Shown: positions 1 to 9,494 of the stretch, piece by piece
Layout of the letters: each line of letters begins with the position of its first letter
How positions within the stretch are numbered: the stretch's first letter is position 1
Assembly (NCBI GenBank): GCA_037139195.1
Contig: JBAXGW010000015.1
Coordinates: 1-64,000 of the forward strand
Direction: 5' to 3'
DNA: 64,000 nt
DNA from: JBAXGW01 sp037139195
Lineage (GTDB): Bacteria > Bacteroidota > Bacteroidia > Bacteroidales > JAHJDW01
Notes under the pieces: model-generated
Seen by the model: only the letters and a program-made list of their open reading frames with translations
Databases searched by the model: none
What the model was told of the DNA's origin: nothing
Program-made: the position numbers and the translations under genes

Positions 1-900
1 GAATAGGTGCAGTAGTAGAAGCAGTTCCTCCAGTAGCATTTGTTCCATACCAATTCAAAGCACCTCCAGTTGAAGGTGTTGCTGATAATGCTACAGCTGT
101 TGTATTTTGACAGTAGCTTACTGGAGTTGTTACAGTTGGAAGAGTTGGCGTTGCATTAACAGTAACAGTGATCGAAGCTCTAGGACCTTCACAGCCATTG
201 ATAGTTTGTGATACATAATAATTAGTTGTTCCAGCAATTGATGTTGAAGGAATAGGTGCAGTAGTAGAAGCAGTTCCTCCAGTAGCATTTGTTCCATACC
301 AATTTACTGTGCCAGTAACAGTTGCATTTAAAGCAATTGCAGTAGCATTCTGGCAATAAGTAACAGGAGCAACAGTTGGGGCAGCTGGCGTTGCATTAAC
401 AGTAACAGTGATCGAAGCTCTAGGACCTTCACAGCCATTAATTGTTTGTGATACATAATAATTAGTTGTTCCAGCTGTTGATGTTGAAGGAATAGGTGCA
501 GTAGTAGAAGCAGTTCCTCCAGTAGCATTTGTTCCATACCAATTTACTGTGCCAGTAACAGTTGCATTTAAAGCAATTGCAGTAGCATTCTGGCAATAAG
601 TAACAGGAGCAACAGTTGGGGCAACTGGTGTAGCATTTACAGTAACTGAAATTGAAGCTCTAGGTCCTTCGCAACCATTAATAGTTTGTGATACATAATA
701 TGTGGTTGTTCCAACAGTTGTTGTTGAAGGAATAGGTGCAGTAGTAGAAGCAGTTCCTCCAGTAGCACTAGTTCCATACCAATTTAGTGTGCCAGTAGTT
801 GTTGCAGATAATGCTGTAGCAGTTGTGCTTTGACAGTATGTAACTGGTGTAGTTACTGTTGGTGCAGCTGGTATAGGGTTTACTGTAACATCTACAAAAT
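1..900 (-). repeat. Tandem about 240-bp coding repeats
   Basis: The segment starting gaataggtgcagtag recurs at 1, 250, 490 and 730, giving periods of 249, 240 and 240 bp. The stretches near 301-420 and 541-660 are nearly identical at nucleotide level. Each unit encodes one Ig-like module of about 80 residues. Such DNA identity points to recent duplication or gene conversion. The array continues past the left edge. Confidence 0.9.
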
Positions 901-2281
901 CACCTGCTGTACATGTGCCATTTGTAGTTGCTACAACTGTGTACCTAGTTGTTGCTGTGGGAGAAACCGTTATACTAGCTGCTGTTGGATTTGTAATTGT
1001 GGTTGTAGGTGATGAAGTCCAACTCCATACCGATCCGCCTGTAGCAGTAAGCGTAGTGCCTGTTCCACTGCATATAGTTACATTGGGACCAGCTTCCACG
1101 GAACATGTTGCACATGAGGCTGGTGCTGTGTAAGTTGTAGTATTATTACAATCAGGGTCGCCCGAAAAAGATGCCGTAATAGTAACAGATGCTCCATTTG
1201 AGGTAATACCCGTAAAGCTGTATGCAGTCGGGCTAGTAAATGGTGCTGTAAATGTTTGTGTGTGACCATTTCCATCTGTAACTGTTAATGTTCCTGTTGA
1301 AGGAGCATCTGCAAAAGTTACTGAACCTGATAATGAGTAAGTATTAGTTGTAGCATTACATGCGGAAGGTGTAGCTGTAACTGCAGATATAACACATGTT
1401 GGATTTACAATATTACAATCAGTGGCTCCAACTCCACTGGTTTGACTAAATGTAATATTTGAAGCAACATTAGCGTAGTTAGTTAGAAGTAATAAATAAT
1501 ATTGCCCAACTACCGCAGATGGAATAGTGCAAGTTTCTGCGGCTGCAGTACTATAACTACAATCTACTTCAGTTGAAGAATTTAAGCCAGCAATACAATT
1601 GCTGGTTGGGTCAGTAAATGGACCCCAGCAAATAAAATCTACATCATTACCAGTTCCTGAAGCATCAGCACTGGACATGTTAATTACAAGACTGCCTGTA
1701 TTGCTGATTTTTAAGTAATAGTACACTGGATTTGGCGTAGTATATAAACAACCGATTCCAGATGGAAATTCTGATTGGGCTCCTGTAATTCCTGTTGTAG
1801 CAGGATATGATTCTGTTGAACCTGTACAAAAAGGACCTGCATTAACACAAGTACTTGGTTGTGAAGGGGCACATGATAAAGCAGCTATCCAACCTGCTTT
1901 GTTTGTAGTTCCGTCTGATGTAAATTTAAAAGTTAGACAACCAGTGCTAGATGTAACACTAAACGCGGATAAGGTTCCTGAATATGTTCCTTTTAAACTA
2001 GTTGATGTTGGTCCTCCTTCATAAACAGCTAATTTGTCTAAAGTTCCTTGAGTAATGAAACTAGAAAAGGCAACTGTTATTTGTTCTCCAACATTTGCCG
2101 AACAAAAAGTTACTGTATATGTTTCACCATTAGAATAGTTAGCGGCAGAACCACCACTATCATAAAATGTGCCTGCGCATGTAGATACTGTTTGACCATT
2201 ATATGCGTCAATTTCGTAACTTTGTGCATTTGCAAATGTTAGTACAAATACAAACAGAATAGATATATATATACGTTTCAT
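1..2281 (-). CDS. Secreted CUB-domain / Ig-like repeat surface protein (C-terminus beyond window)
   Basis: The frame is open from an ATG at 2281 to the left edge, about 760 codons, so the C-terminus is missing. Residues 1-20 form a signal peptide ending in ANAQ. Residues of about 35-137 look like a CUB domain (CAGTFYDSGG start, DKLAVYEGG, and a GWIAALSC end). A Cys-containing beta-rich region follows, then Ig-like repeats with the phrases NWYGTNATGG, NYYVSQTINGCEGPR and ITVTVNATP. At DNA level these units recur with periods of 249, 240 and 240 bp. The ATG overlaps the upstream stop by one base (TAATG), so translation is probably coupled to the preceding gene. A T9SS C-terminal signal is expected outside the window. 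Adhesin or matrix role is inferred only. Confidence 0.85.
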   Translation of the reverse strand, partial: MKRIYISILFVFVLTFANAQSYEIDAYNGQTVSTCAGTFYDSGGSAANYSNGETYTVTFCSANVGEQITVAFSSFITQGTLDKLAVYEGGPTSTSLKGTYSGTLSAFSVTSSTGCLTFKFTSDGTTNKAGWIAALSCAPSQPSTCVNAGPFCTGSTESYPATTGITGAQSEFPSGIGCLYTTPNPVYYYLKISNTGSLVINMSSADASGTGNDVDFICWGPFTDPTSNCIAGLNSSTEVDCSYSTAAAETCTIPSAVVGQYYLLLLTNYANVASNITFSQTSGVGATDCNIVNPTCVISAVTATPSACNATTNTYSLSGSVTFADAPSTGTLTVTDGNGHTQTFTAPFTSPTAYSFTGITSNGASVTITASFSGDPDCNNTTTYTAPASCATCSVEAGPNVTICSGTGTTLTATGGSVWSWTSSPTTTITNPTAASITVSPTATTRYTVVATTNGTCTAGDFVDVTVNPIPAAPTVTTPVTYCQSTTATALSATTTGTLNWYGTSATGGTASTTAPIPSTTTVGTTTYYVSQTINGCEGPRASISVTVNATPVAPTVAPVTYCQNATAIALNATVTGTVNWYGTNATGGTASTTAPIPSTSTAGTTNYYVSQTINGCEGPRASITVTVNATPAAPTVAPVTYCQNATAIALNATVTGTVNWYGTNATGGTASTTAPIPSTSIAGTTNYYVSQTINGCEGPRASITVTVNATPTLPTVTTPVSYCQNTTAVALSATPSTGGALNWYGTNATGGTASTTAPI

Positions 2282-2922
2282 TAGTATGAGTTTTTATTGA
2301 ATTGTTTCTTTAAATAAGTATAGTTATAATCATTCATATATTCATCACCAGTCATTAATTTGCTTTCCTCTGGATAAATACGAGACCAAAGCGCTTTAGC
2401 TTTTTCAAACTCTAAGGTGTCAAACTCTGGATTTCCTGTATTTTTAAATGTTGGAAACGAAGGTGGATATACCCAGTTGATAGGATCAATAGGTAATATT
2501 GAAGGTTTGTATTCTGGATATGAACCCTTTTTATTTTTTAAATCGTCAGCAATTTCAATTTTTAACGTGCTAATTGTATTTAAATCAAAATCAATATTTT
2601 CACTGGTTAAAGCAGTTCTAAGTTCTGAAATGTTTAATGTATTATTGTAAACTATTAAACACCTTCTTTTATAAAAAAATCTAAAAGAAACAATACCAGT
2701 AAGATTCGATACTTTTGTTATTATTGATTCTTCATTAATTTGGTCAATATTACCAACAACTCCAAAAGTTGCAGCCGAATTATTGTTAATACTAAAAGTG
2801 TCCACAAAATTAATTTCCTGCATTTGAGCTATCACAACTCTTTGTGAAATTATCAGTAAAAAAAGAATGCTAACAAACAAAAATGTGTTTCTTCGCAAGA
2901 CTGATGAATTTATCTTTTTCAT
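2281..2922 (-). CDS. Exported protein of unknown function, coupled to the CUB/Ig-repeat gene
   Basis: The ATG at 2922 is chosen over a TTG nine bases upstream because it begins a clean signal peptide (MKKINSS, then a hydrophobic run ending VVIAQ near residue 33). The mature protein of about 180 residues starts with a pattern that could be a small alpha/beta fold of about 75 residues (NFVDTFSINN to SENIDFDL), vaguely like a ferredoxin/HMA-type module. A Pro/Tyr/Trp-rich tail follows. No family is recognised. Its stop overlaps the ATG of the repeat protein by one base, so the two are likely co-translated. It may assist or accompany the surface protein, which is inference from position. Confidence 0.75.
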   Translation of the reverse strand: MKKINSSVLRRNTFLFVSILFLLIISQRVVIAQMQEINFVDTFSINNNSAATFGVVGNIDQINEESIITKVSNLTGIVSFRFFYKRRCLIVYNNTLNISELRTALTSENIDFDLNTISTLKIEIADDLKNKKGSYPEYKPSILPIDPINWVYPPSFPTFKNTGNPEFDTLEFEKAKALWSRIYPEESKLMTGDEYMNDYNYTYLKKQFNKNSY

Positions 2923-3529
2923 ATAATTCAATTGTTTAATTGTAAAATTAACGTAAAATAGTAAATAGCTTGTAATTATATATCCTTCTTTAATTAATTA
3001 ATATCTAATCTTATGACGTTAAATTTTGTTAAATAGTTGCTTTGTTATTAAAAAATATTATTTAAAATTTTAATATTCTGTTTGTTATAAAATTTTTCCT
3101 AACAAAAATTAAAGTTATGAAAAAATTTTCAATAATAAACACCACTACAAAAAAATGTATTTAATCAGAGGTTAAAAATATCCGTGGTGGCTCAAATATT
3201 TTTAAATTATAAAATTGTTCTAACTTCTAATATGAAGTGTTAAATTTTCATAAAGATACTAAAAAATATATATATGATGTATTTTTAATGTTTAGGATAT
3301 ATGTTTTTTATATTAAATCAAATTGAAATCAGTGTAAGTATAATATAATCAATAATATAAAAAACATTTACATTATAAAAAGTTCTTTTTTTTTATATTT
3401 TCGACATTATTAATAATAGTTTACCGATTTAGTCGAAAAGCATAATGTGATAGCTTGGTGTCTATTTAATGTCTAACAAGGATTAAATACAAAATCAAAG
3501 AATTGGTTTTACAGGAGAAGAATAATGCT
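2923..3529. other. AT-rich intergenic region, no gene seen
   Basis: About 600 bases with very high A+T and stop codons in all frames. The only ATG-initiated frame I noticed is a 15-codon one near 3117, with no support. I found no TAnnTTTG promoter match for the minus-strand gene at 2922 and no clear terminator hairpin after the gene ending at 3530. The space probably holds the 3' end of the long adhesin transcript and the leader of the next unit. Confidence 0.6.
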
Positions 3530-6500
3530 TTATCTTACAACAGTAATATTTCCAGTATAATGATAGGTTGTTCCTTTTAAATCGTTAATTTCAATTACAT
3601 AAATGAAAACATCAGTGTATACTGTAGATTTTTTGTTTTTAAATTTGCCATTCCAAGTGTTTTCTAGACTATATGATTCGAATATTATTTCACCCCATCT
3701 ATTATATATCTTCAAAATATAACTATCTGGATCAAATCCTGTAGCAACAGGATACCATTCGTCATTTATTCCATCTCCTTCTGGTGTAAATGCATTAGGA
3801 ATATATATTCCAAATCGATCATTAATTATTATGTTTTTGCATATTGAGTCTTTGCAACCCTTGTTGCTTGTTACTAAAATACAAGTGTTGTATGTGTTCG
3901 CATCGTGAAATTTATGCCATGTTATTGGATTCGAAGAAGTGTCGTTGTTTTCAGATGAGGGGTCTCCAAAATTCCACGAATATTTCGCTATTGAAGTATC
4001 CATATTAGCATAAAAATTAATTAATGGAAAATCAACATCTCCAGAAGTTGGATCGAATGTGAAATCTGCAATAGGCAGTGGAAAAACGGTAATGTAATTT
4101 GTTTTGGTAATTGAACTAGAACACCCGTTAGCATCGGTAATACTTAAAGTTACAGAGTAGTTTCCGCTTGTTAAATATGTGTGGCTGGCATTTTTCTCAG
4201 TTGATGTGTTATCAGAAGAGTTAGGATCCCAAAAATTCCAGTTGTATGTGCTTATAGAATCAATTGATTGACTTAAATAATCAACTACTAATGGTTGGCA
4301 ACCTTCTAGAATGCTACCTGAAAAGTCAATGGTAGGTATTGGGAAAATATTTATTGTAATACTATCAATTGCCATCGGGGTGTTGCAATTATCTGTAACG
4401 GTAACATAATAAACAGAATTTGTAATTGGTTTTACAAATATTGAATTGCTGTTAGTATTTCCAATACCTTGATTCCAACTGTAATTATATGGTCCGCCAT
4501 TTCCACCAGTAGTTATGACAGAAAGAGAGACAGAGTCACCTAAACAGATAGATAATGGGCCTGTTGGGTTTATAGCTATACTTAATGGAGGGTTTATGCT
4601 TACAACAATACTTTGTATGCTTGCTGTGCATTGATTATTATCAGTTACTGATAGGGAGTATGTTGTGTTAGCAGTAGGTGATACAACTACTAGTGGATCG
4701 GTGCTTATTTGTGTAGTTCCATCACTCCACTGATAATGAAATGGAGGAGTTCCTCCAGTAGCATTAGAAGAAATTGTCGTACTAGAGCCAATACATATCG
4801 TTACATCATTAGAAATATTCGTTGATATAGCATTTGGCTGATAAATATGAGTGCTTACAATAGTGTCGCAGCCATTTTGATCTGTAATTGTTACAGTGTA
4901 ATTGTCTGATATTAAATTTGTGATGCTTGTTGTAGTTTGAAGATTTGACCATTGGTAGTTATAAGGAGAGACGCCTCCTGATGCAATCACAGATGCTTCT
5001 CCATCAGAATAGCCAAAGCATGTTGTGGGTGATGTTTGTAAGTTGTATGTAATTTCAGACGGTTGATGTATAGTAAAACTAGTGTCAATAGAGCAATTGT
5101 ATAAATCTTTAACAACAAGTGTATAGCTTCCAACTGGGAGGTTGTTTATTGCTGGTGTTGCTGTTATTATGCCTAATGGCATCCATGTATAGGAATAATT
5201 TGGGGTGCCTCCAGATGGAATTGCAATAGCTTGCCCTGATGCTAAACCATAACATCTAATATCAAATGATCCAAATGATAAATTTAATTTAGGCCGTTCG
5301 TTTAAGGTAACTTGATTAGTTGTTTTACATCCAAATTTATCAGTGATTGAAACTGTGTAAATTGTGTTTGCAGATAAATTATAAGCAACATTTGCTGTTG
5401 TTGATATTGGAGATCCCCATGTATATGAATAAGGGGATGTGCCTCCGTCAACAGATATAGTTGCATAGCCAGTGCTTTCTCCAAAACAACGAATGTTTAG
5501 AGTGTCGCTCCATTCGCTTTGTAACTTATTTACAATAATTGTAATTTGATCGGTGTTTTTACAACCTTTCACATCTGTAACAGTTAATGTAACTGTAGTG
5601 CTTGATGGCGGTGTTATTGAAATATTTTGACCTGTTAAACCATTACTCCATTCATATATTGTTCCCCCGCTGGCACTAATTAATGCACTATTTCCATCGC
5701 AAATAGTTTGATCTGCACCAGCATTTGCAGTTGGCAGAGGATTTATAAAAACAGAAACAAAATCAACTGCCGAACAATTATTTGATGTAACTGTTACTGA
5801 GTAAGTGGTATTGCTTAGTGGATGAATAATAATAGGATTTGTATTTTCATTTGTGCTCCATTGATATGTTCCTCCACCTGTGGCATTTAATGTTGTTGAA
5901 CTACCTAAACAAATTGTTTGATCTGTTCCCGCGTATGCAATTGGTAGAGGTGTGATGCTTACACTTATGAAATCTTGAGCCGTACAGCCATTATTTGTGA
6001 CAGTAACAGTATAATTTGTGTTTGTAGTTGGATTTACTGTTATTGAACTTGAGTTTGCATTCGTATTCCATTTATACGTTCCACCACCTGAAGCTGTTAG
6101 TATTGTACTCGATCCATAGCAAATAGTTTGATTGCTTCCTGCATCTGCAATAGGTAGGGGCGTCACATATACTACAACTGAATCTTTAGCAGAACAATTA
6201 TTGTTTGTTACAGTAACAGTATATGTTGTATTTGACGTTGGACTTACAGAAATAGAATTTGATGTTTCATTTGTGCTCCAATGATATGTTCCACCACCAC
6301 TAACTGTTAAAGTTGCAGAGTTTCCATAGCAAATAGTTTGGTTAGAACCAGCTTCAACTGATGGTAGCGAGTTAACACTTACAACAACAAAATCTTGGGC
6401 TGTACAATTATTGTTAGTAACTGTAACAGTATATGTTGAGGCTGTGGTTGGATTAACAGAAATTGGGTTTGAATTTTCATTTGTACTCCAATGATATGAA

Positions 6501-9427
6501 CCACCGCCTGTAGCAGTTAAAGAAGCATCAGATCCTGAACAAATTGTTTGATTAACACCTGCTTCTGCAGTTGGAAGTTGTGTAACATATACATTTACTA
6601 AATCTTGGGCTGTGCAAGTATTTAGGGTCGCCGTTACAGAATAAGCAGCAGTGCTTGTTGGAGATACAGTAATTGGATTTGTGTTTTGTGATGTGCTCCA
6701 AACGTAGGTAGATCCGCCACTTGCTGTTAAATTCGTTGAATTGCCATAGCAAATAGTTACGTCGTTTCCTGCATCAACATTAGGCAGTGGATTGACGGTT
6801 ACAAGTACAGATGCGGTTTCTGAACAAGGGCCGTCAGTTACAGTAACCGAATAGTTTGTTGTTATAGTTGGATTTGCTATAGGAGCCGAAATATTTGTAG
6901 CACTTAATCCTGTTGCAGGACTCCAGCTGTATTGTGTTCCCCCCGAACTGCTTATTTGAGTGGAGTTTCCAAAACATATAGTAGCTGGACTGGTTAATAC
7001 TGTTATTCTTGAATCTACAGATACTGATATTGAACTTGATGCAGTACAAGAGTTGGCATCTGTTGCTGTTACATTATATGTTGTATTACTCGATGGAACT
7101 ACTGTAATAGGCGAGCCCGTCTGTGAATCACTCCATAAGTAAGAAGCTCCATTAGTTGCTGAAAGAATAATTGATTGACCTTCGCAAATATTAGAAAGTG
7201 TAGGGGTTATAACAGTTGAATTTGAAGGATAAACTCCTACAATGACTTGATCAGTTGAACTACAACTATTAGAAGTGCCTGTTACAGTAAATGAAGTAAG
7301 TACTGATGGCGAAACAGATATTGTAGCATTGTTAATAGAATTACTCCATGCATAACTTGTTGCTCCTGTTGCAGTTAATGTAGTTGAGCCATTAGGACAG
7401 ATTGATACATCGCTTCCCGCATTAGTTACAGGTAAAGGAGTAATATTTACTGAAACAACATCTTGTGCAGAACAATTATTGCTTGTTACAGTAACATAAT
7501 AACTTGTGCTTGTTGTTGGGTTTACAGAAATAGAATTTGTATTTGCATTTGTGCTCCAATGGTATGTTCCCCCTCCACTAGCTGTGAGTGTGGCGCTTGT
7601 TCCATAGCATATTGTTTGATTACTGCCAGCTTCTGCAATTGGAAGTGAAGTAATATTTACTGCTACAATATCTTCAGCAGAACAATTATTGTTGGTTACA
7701 GTAACAGTATAGGTGGTATTGACTGTAGGGTTAACAGAAATAGAATTTGTGTTTTCTAATGTGTTCCAGTGATAAGTTCCACCGCCGCTGGCAGTTAGTG
7801 TTGCACTTGACCCTGAACAAATAGTTTGATTGTTTCCAGCTTCTGCGGAAGGAAGAGGAGTTACAACCACAATAACTGAATCAATTGCTGAGCAACCTCC
7901 CGTAGAAGTAACAGTATAGGTAGTTGTTTGAGTTGGTGTAACTGATATGCTTGCGGTGTTTCCACCTGTTTCCCATACGTAAGAGGAGCCTCCAGAAGCC
8001 GTTAATGTAGCTGATCCTCCGCTGCAAATAGTTTGATTGTTTCCCGCTTCAACTGTTCCAACGCTAATGTTTAAAGCAACTGCATCATTAGCTGTTGAAG
8101 CACAATGATCCGTCACAGAAACAGTATAGGTAGTAGAAGATGCAGGATTAAAAGTTGCACTATTTGATGCTCCTCCGCTATTGCTCCATAAATATTGATA
8201 TGGTGTAATTCCCCCAGAAGCAATAGCATTAAATGTTACTGGTGGTGTACAAGTGGTAACATCAGTGCCTGCGTTAACGTTTAGTGTTGTATTGTCTCTA
8301 ATTAATATTGTATATTTTTCAGTTCCACAGGGAGACGTTTGCACATCTAATACTACTGTTTCATTTCCTTCTGTAATACCATCGAAAAGAGGAACAATAT
8401 TTAAAGAGTAAGTATCTTGACCCGCAGGTATAACTACTCCATTTGTCGGTATTGCAGTATAATCAACTCCATTTGTTGCTGTTCCTGATAAGGTATAAGC
8501 AACAGTGGTATTTGTTGCTGCCGGACTGGCTAGTTTAAAGGTTACAAGTCCATTATTGCAATTCTCAATAGCAATAGTATCTATTAATGTATTTTGATAG
8601 CCAGCAGAGACTGATACTGCACCAGAAGTAAAACTATTTGCTTCTAAAAATACTCCTGAATCAAGAATATGGTCACCAGCATCAGCAATAGCAATTTTTA
8701 TTGAATAGGTTTGACAAGGAGTTACTTTGCACCATGCTGTTAAAACATGCGTAAAACCATTAAATACAATAGTTGCACCTGCACTATTGTTTGTGAAAAG
8801 AGATGAGTAAGCTAGTGATTGACATCCTGATGAACTGTAACTACTGCCTGGTGAACCAGAGTTTACTGTGTTTATAGCTACTGGAAGGTTTGTTCCTGGA
8901 ATAAGAGCAATATTTTTATTTGTGTAATTGCCGCCAGCAGGATTTGGTCCGGTAACAAAAAAACCAAAAACATCATTATATCCTGAACATACATATACTG
9001 GGTACTCTTCTGAACCAAAGACATATCTAAATTTAATAGTATCTGAAAGAGGGACAAAATCGAAAGTAAGAATAGCTGCATCATGTGTACTTGCCGAGCA
9101 AATAGCATCTAATTGAGGGTCGCTACCTCCGCCAACATTGCTTGACATTGAATTGGAGCCAGCTTGACCAATACTATTAACATTTCCTGATGCCAAAACA
9201 ATGCCACTCGTAAGCCCTAAGTTAGTTGTGTTCCCATTAGAAAAAGAACCAATTGTATTTGTGCCGCCGGTGTAACTAATGTTTGTAACAGTAACTCCTT
9301 GACCAACTAGAACGTTTTGTACTAGTTGTTGAGCTGTCTGAGCAGTAGAAACATTTAATTGAGAATATATATTTTTAGTACATAAAAAAGCAAACAGTAG
9401 GATAATATGTATTTTGTAGTTTTTCAT
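3530..9427 (-). CDS. Giant gliding-motility/T9SS surface protein with choice-of-anchor L, Ig-like, SprB and PKD repeats and CHU_C end
   Basis: The protein has 1965 residues from the ATG at 9427; a TTG 18 bases upstream is rejected because the ATG starts the signal peptide (MKNYKIHIILL to NIYSQ). In order: a choice-of-anchor L domain (about residues 24-265, with FRYVFGSEEYPVYVC), a Calx-beta-like domain (about 270-380), thirteen Ig-like modules of about 70 residues built on AGxNQTICxG and TYTVTVTNNNCSA, three SprB-type repeats (IRCFG, GGTSPYSYTW), two more Ig-like modules, two PKD domains (NWNFWDP, SWNFGDP), and a CHU_C domain (YIPNAFTPEGDGIND, YNRWGEIIFES). CHU_C is a type B T9SS sorting domain, so secretion to the cell surface is expected. 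It lies 67 bases after the PKD/TM gene in a sigma-factor operon. An adhesin role is inferred. Confidence 0.9.
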   Translation of the reverse strand: MKNYKIHIILLFAFLCTKNIYSQLNVSTAQTAQQLVQNVLVGQGVTVTNISYTGGTNTIGSFSNGNTTNLGLTSGIVLASGNVNSIGQAGSNSMSSNVGGGSDPQLDAICSASTHDAAILTFDFVPLSDTIKFRYVFGSEEYPVYVCSGYNDVFGFFVTGPNPAGGNYTNKNIALIPGTNLPVAINTVNSGSPGSSYSSSGCQSLAYSSLFTNNSAGATIVFNGFTHVLTAWCKVTPCQTYSIKIAIADAGDHILDSGVFLEANSFTSGAVSVSAGYQNTLIDTIAIENCNNGLVTFKLASPAATNTTVAYTLSGTATNGVDYTAIPTNGVVIPAGQDTYSLNIVPLFDGITEGNETVVLDVQTSPCGTEKYTILIRDNTTLNVNAGTDVTTCTPPVTFNAIASGGITPYQYLWSNSGGASNSATFNPASSTTYTVSVTDHCASTANDAVALNISVGTVEAGNNQTICSGGSATLTASGGSSYVWETGGNTASISVTPTQTTTYTVTSTGGCSAIDSVIVVVTPLPSAEAGNNQTICSGSSATLTASGGGTYHWNTLENTNSISVNPTVNTTYTVTVTNNNCSAEDIVAVNITSLPIAEAGSNQTICYGTSATLTASGGGTYHWSTNANTNSISVNPTTSTSYYVTVTSNNCSAQDVVSVNITPLPVTNAGSDVSICPNGSTTLTATGATSYAWSNSINNATISVSPSVLTSFTVTGTSNSCSSTDQVIVGVYPSNSTVITPTLSNICEGQSIILSATNGASYLWSDSQTGSPITVVPSSNTTYNVTATDANSCTASSSISVSVDSRITVLTSPATICFGNSTQISSSGGTQYSWSPATGLSATNISAPIANPTITTNYSVTVTDGPCSETASVLVTVNPLPNVDAGNDVTICYGNSTNLTASGGSTYVWSTSQNTNPITVSPTSTAAYSVTATLNTCTAQDLVNVYVTQLPTAEAGVNQTICSGSDASLTATGGGSYHWSTNENSNPISVNPTTASTYTVTVTNNNCTAQDFVVVSVNSLPSVEAGSNQTICYGNSATLTVSGGGTYHWSTNETSNSISVSPTSNTTYTVTVTNNNCSAKDSVVVYVTPLPIADAGSNQTICYGSSTILTASGGGTYKWNTNANSSSITVNPTTNTNYTVTVTNNGCTAQDFISVSITPLPIAYAGTDQTICLGSSTTLNATGGGTYQWSTNENTNPIIIHPLSNTTYSVTVTSNNCSAVDFVSVFINPLPTANAGADQTICDGNSALISASGGTIYEWSNGLTGQNISITPPSSTTVTLTVTDVKGCKNTDQITIIVNKLQSEWSDTLNIRCFGESTGYATISVDGGTSPYSYTWGSPISTTANVAYNLSANTIYTVSITDKFGCKTTNQVTLNERPKLNLSFGSFDIRCYGLASGQAIAIPSGGTPNYSYTWMPLGIITATPAINNLPVGSYTLVVKDLYNCSIDTSFTIHQPSEITYNLQTSPTTCFGYSDGEASVIASGGVSPYNYQWSNLQTTTSITNLISDNYTVTITDQNGCDTIVSTHIYQPNAISTNISNDVTICIGSSTTISSNATGGTPPFHYQWSDGTTQISTDPLVVVSPTANTTYSLSVTDNNQCTASIQSIVVSINPPLSIAINPTGPLSICLGDSVSLSVITTGGNGGPYNYSWNQGIGNTNSNSIFVKPITNSVYYVTVTDNCNTPMAIDSITINIFPIPTIDFSGSILEGCQPLVVDYLSQSIDSISTYNWNFWDPNSSDNTSTEKNASHTYLTSGNYSVTLSITDANGCSSSITKTNYITVFPLPIADFTFDPTSGDVDFPLINFYANMDTSIAKYSWNFGDPSSENNDTSSNPITWHKFHDANTYNTCILVTSNKGCKDSICKNIIINDRFGIYIPNAFTPEGDGINDEWYPVATGFDPDSYILKIYNRWGEIIFESYSLENTWNGKFKNKKSTVYTDVFIYVIEINDLKGTTYHYTGNITVVR
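5510..8290 (-). repeat. Thirteen tandem about 210-bp Ig-like coding modules
   Basis: Consecutive modules of about 70 residues each contain AG(N/S)NQTIC, LTASGGGTYHW(S/N)T, SISVNPT and TVTVTNNNC. Modules 3, 4 and 9-12 are especially similar in protein sequence, while modules 5-7 are more diverged. This suggests expansion from the ends of the array rather than one uniform event. The repeats are inside one intact reading frame. Confidence 0.85.
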
Positions 9428-9494
9428 ATATTTACTAATAAACAAATTTTATGTAAAGATAAACAATAGATATTTATCTGCAAAAATGTTATGA

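Noticed and set aside
1..900. Regular repeats considered as a CRISPR array
   Set aside because: The repeats are 240 bp, lie inside an open coding frame and have no unique spacers; no cas gene is present.
3117..3164. 15-codon frame MKKFSII in the 600-base gap
   Set aside because: Too short, no promoter match, and AT-rich sequence gives such frames by chance.
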